From Rhizobiales bacterium Ga0077525 (GTDB taxonomy: Bacteria; Pseudomonadota; Alphaproteobacteria; Rhizobiales; Xanthobacteraceae): DNA of 64,000 bases. Both the position numbers and the translations under genes were made by a program. Positions 63,643 through 64,000 of this stretch are shown here, piece after piece. The stretch is taken from NCBI GenBank assembly GCA_001464835.1, contig LNDS01000037.1:40838-104837 (forward strand), written 5' to 3'. How positions within the stretch are numbered: position 1 is the first letter of the stretch; the number at the start of each line of letters is the position of its first letter. Below the pieces are notes generated by a model. That model was not told the origin of the DNA, did not search any database, and was given only the letters and a program-made list of their open reading frames with translations.

Positions 63643-63670
63643 TTGACCTTATAGCAACACTCAATACAGC
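63643..63670 (+). promoter_or_regulatory. Possible sigma-70 promoter of the DUF1127 gene
   Basis: TTGACC at 63643-63648 and TACAGC at 63665-63670 are separated by 16 bp. The -10 is a moderate match. Confidence 0.3.
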
Positions 63671-63695
63671 ATTTCACGACTTTTGGAGCGTGTCG

Positions 63696-64000
63696 ATGCC
63701 AAGCCTGATTTTGCAGCCGGCCCGGTCCGGCCCTCGACTTCATCAACATAATTGGGGAGCCATGCGAGCGGCTGGATGGCGAAGGCTGCGTCTTCAATGG
63801 GCGCGGCACCGCCAACGCGAAGCCCTGCGGCTGCTCGTCGACGATCCACACTTGCTGGAGGATATCGGCGTCACAAGGGCGCAGGCGCTCGATGAGGCCG
63901 ACATGGCCTGCACCCGGTTTCGAAGACACCAAGTTAGGTGTTTTAATGGAACCGGAGGTGCGTCATGGAACGTCGGAAGTTTACACGGGAGTTCAAGCTT
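63696..64000 (+). CDS. DUF1127 (YjiS-like) protein, 3' end apparently interrupted by an IS element
   Basis: The ATG at 63696 has GGAG ten bases upstream. The protein reads through RLQWARHRQREALRLL and HLLEDIGVTRAQALDEADMA, the Arg-rich DUF1127 pattern (W-x-R...RLLxDIGLTRxxA). Proteins of this family are often stress-linked and RNA-binding. The natural end should come near residue 75-80, but the frame continues past 63935 into the IS-like sequence and stays open to the window edge, so the C-terminus is probably displaced. Confidence 0.65.
   Translation, partial: MPSLILQPARSGPRLHQHNWGAMRAAGWRRLRLQWARHRQREALRLLVDDPHLLEDIGVTRAQALDEADMACTRFRRHQVRCFNGTGGASWNVGSLHGSSS
63930..64000 (+). mobile_element. 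Left end of an IS3-family-like insertion sequence (truncated by window)
   Basis: From the ATG at 63965, preceded by GGAGG, the sequence encodes MERRKFTREFKL, the usual start of IS3-family OrfA transposase. ACACC-AAGTTA-GGTGT lies at about 63923-63938 and may include the element's end. The exact left boundary was not fixed; 63930 is approximate. The element continues outside the window. Confidence 0.6.

Noticed and set aside
63600..63932. A 110-codon minus-strand frame at the right edge
   Set aside because: It is antisense to the DUF1127 gene, which has a ribosome binding site and a recognisable family pattern.

Overview
The window is a high-G+C chromosomal segment from an alphaproteobacterium, most likely Hyphomicrobiales (Rhizobiales) near Bradyrhizobium or Pseudolabrys. 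Evidence: the gene orders glyA-nrdR-ribD-ribE-ribH-nusB-thiL and tRNA-Leu-tig-clpP-clpX-lon; a glnII gene with a divergent gstI-like (DUF2735) gene; small DUF families common in this order (DUF6894, DUF2842, DUF4337, DUF1127); and a rhizobial palindromic repeat beginning GAGCATGAT. Most of the window is vertically inherited core genome. The only mobile element seen is the start of an IS3-type element at the right edge.

Layout. 0-7 kb: end of glyA, nrdR, an unidentified small gene, the riboflavin genes with nusB, thiL and an FMN-dependent alpha-hydroxy-acid oxidase. 7-11.5 kb: an MFS permease, a DUF6894-like gene, a 760-bp hairpin-rich gap and the proton-pumping pyrophosphatase hppA. 11.5-16.8 kb: bamE, a cytochrome bc1 assembly chaperone, yceD, plsX-fabH, ihfA and a MerR regulator. 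16.8-19.2 kb: enoyl-CoA hydratase and 3-hydroxyacyl-CoA dehydrogenase, then tRNA-Pro. 19.2-28.1 kb: an exopolysaccharide locus (ligase/polymerase, initiating sugar-phosphate transferase, glycosyltransferase, Wzz/GumC-like chain-length protein, FemAB/CelD-like acyltransferase, polysaccharide deacetylase). 28-31 kb: repeats, a second hairpin-rich gap, small genes and a higBA toxin-antitoxin pair. 31-38 kb: ctaA, crotonase-family genes, a VanX-like peptidase, metY, a CoA-binding protein and a thioesterase. 38.4-43.7 kb: rplM-rpsI, a diguanylate cyclase and a three-gene operon dominated by rRNA modification. 43.8-52.4 kb: nitrogen assimilation (glnII, gstI, glsA, a PhoX-family protein, glnA, glnB) ending at nnrD. 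52.5-64 kb: a multicopper oxidase, tRNA-Leu, tig, clpP, clpX, lon, tRNA-Val, pepT, a GcvA-like LysR regulator and a DUF1127 gene that runs into the IS3-type element.

How the genes work together. The nitrogen region has two glutamine synthetases, PII, a glutaminase and a probable translational inhibitor of glnII. Both glnII and glnB are preceded by good sigma-54 -24/-12 boxes, so both are probably under NtrC control. The tig-clpP-clpX-lon block is a protein folding and degradation module. The polysaccharide locus covers initiation, extension, polymerisation or ligation, length control and modification of one exported glycan.

Less explained features are the two hairpin-rich gaps (8.6-9.1 kb and 28.6-29.1 kb), an exopolysaccharide BY-kinase-like domain that has lost its Walker A lysine, repeat elements that form the ends of two coding regions, and a sharply A+T-rich patch inside nnrD. 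No CRISPR array, prophage or biosynthetic gene cluster was seen.
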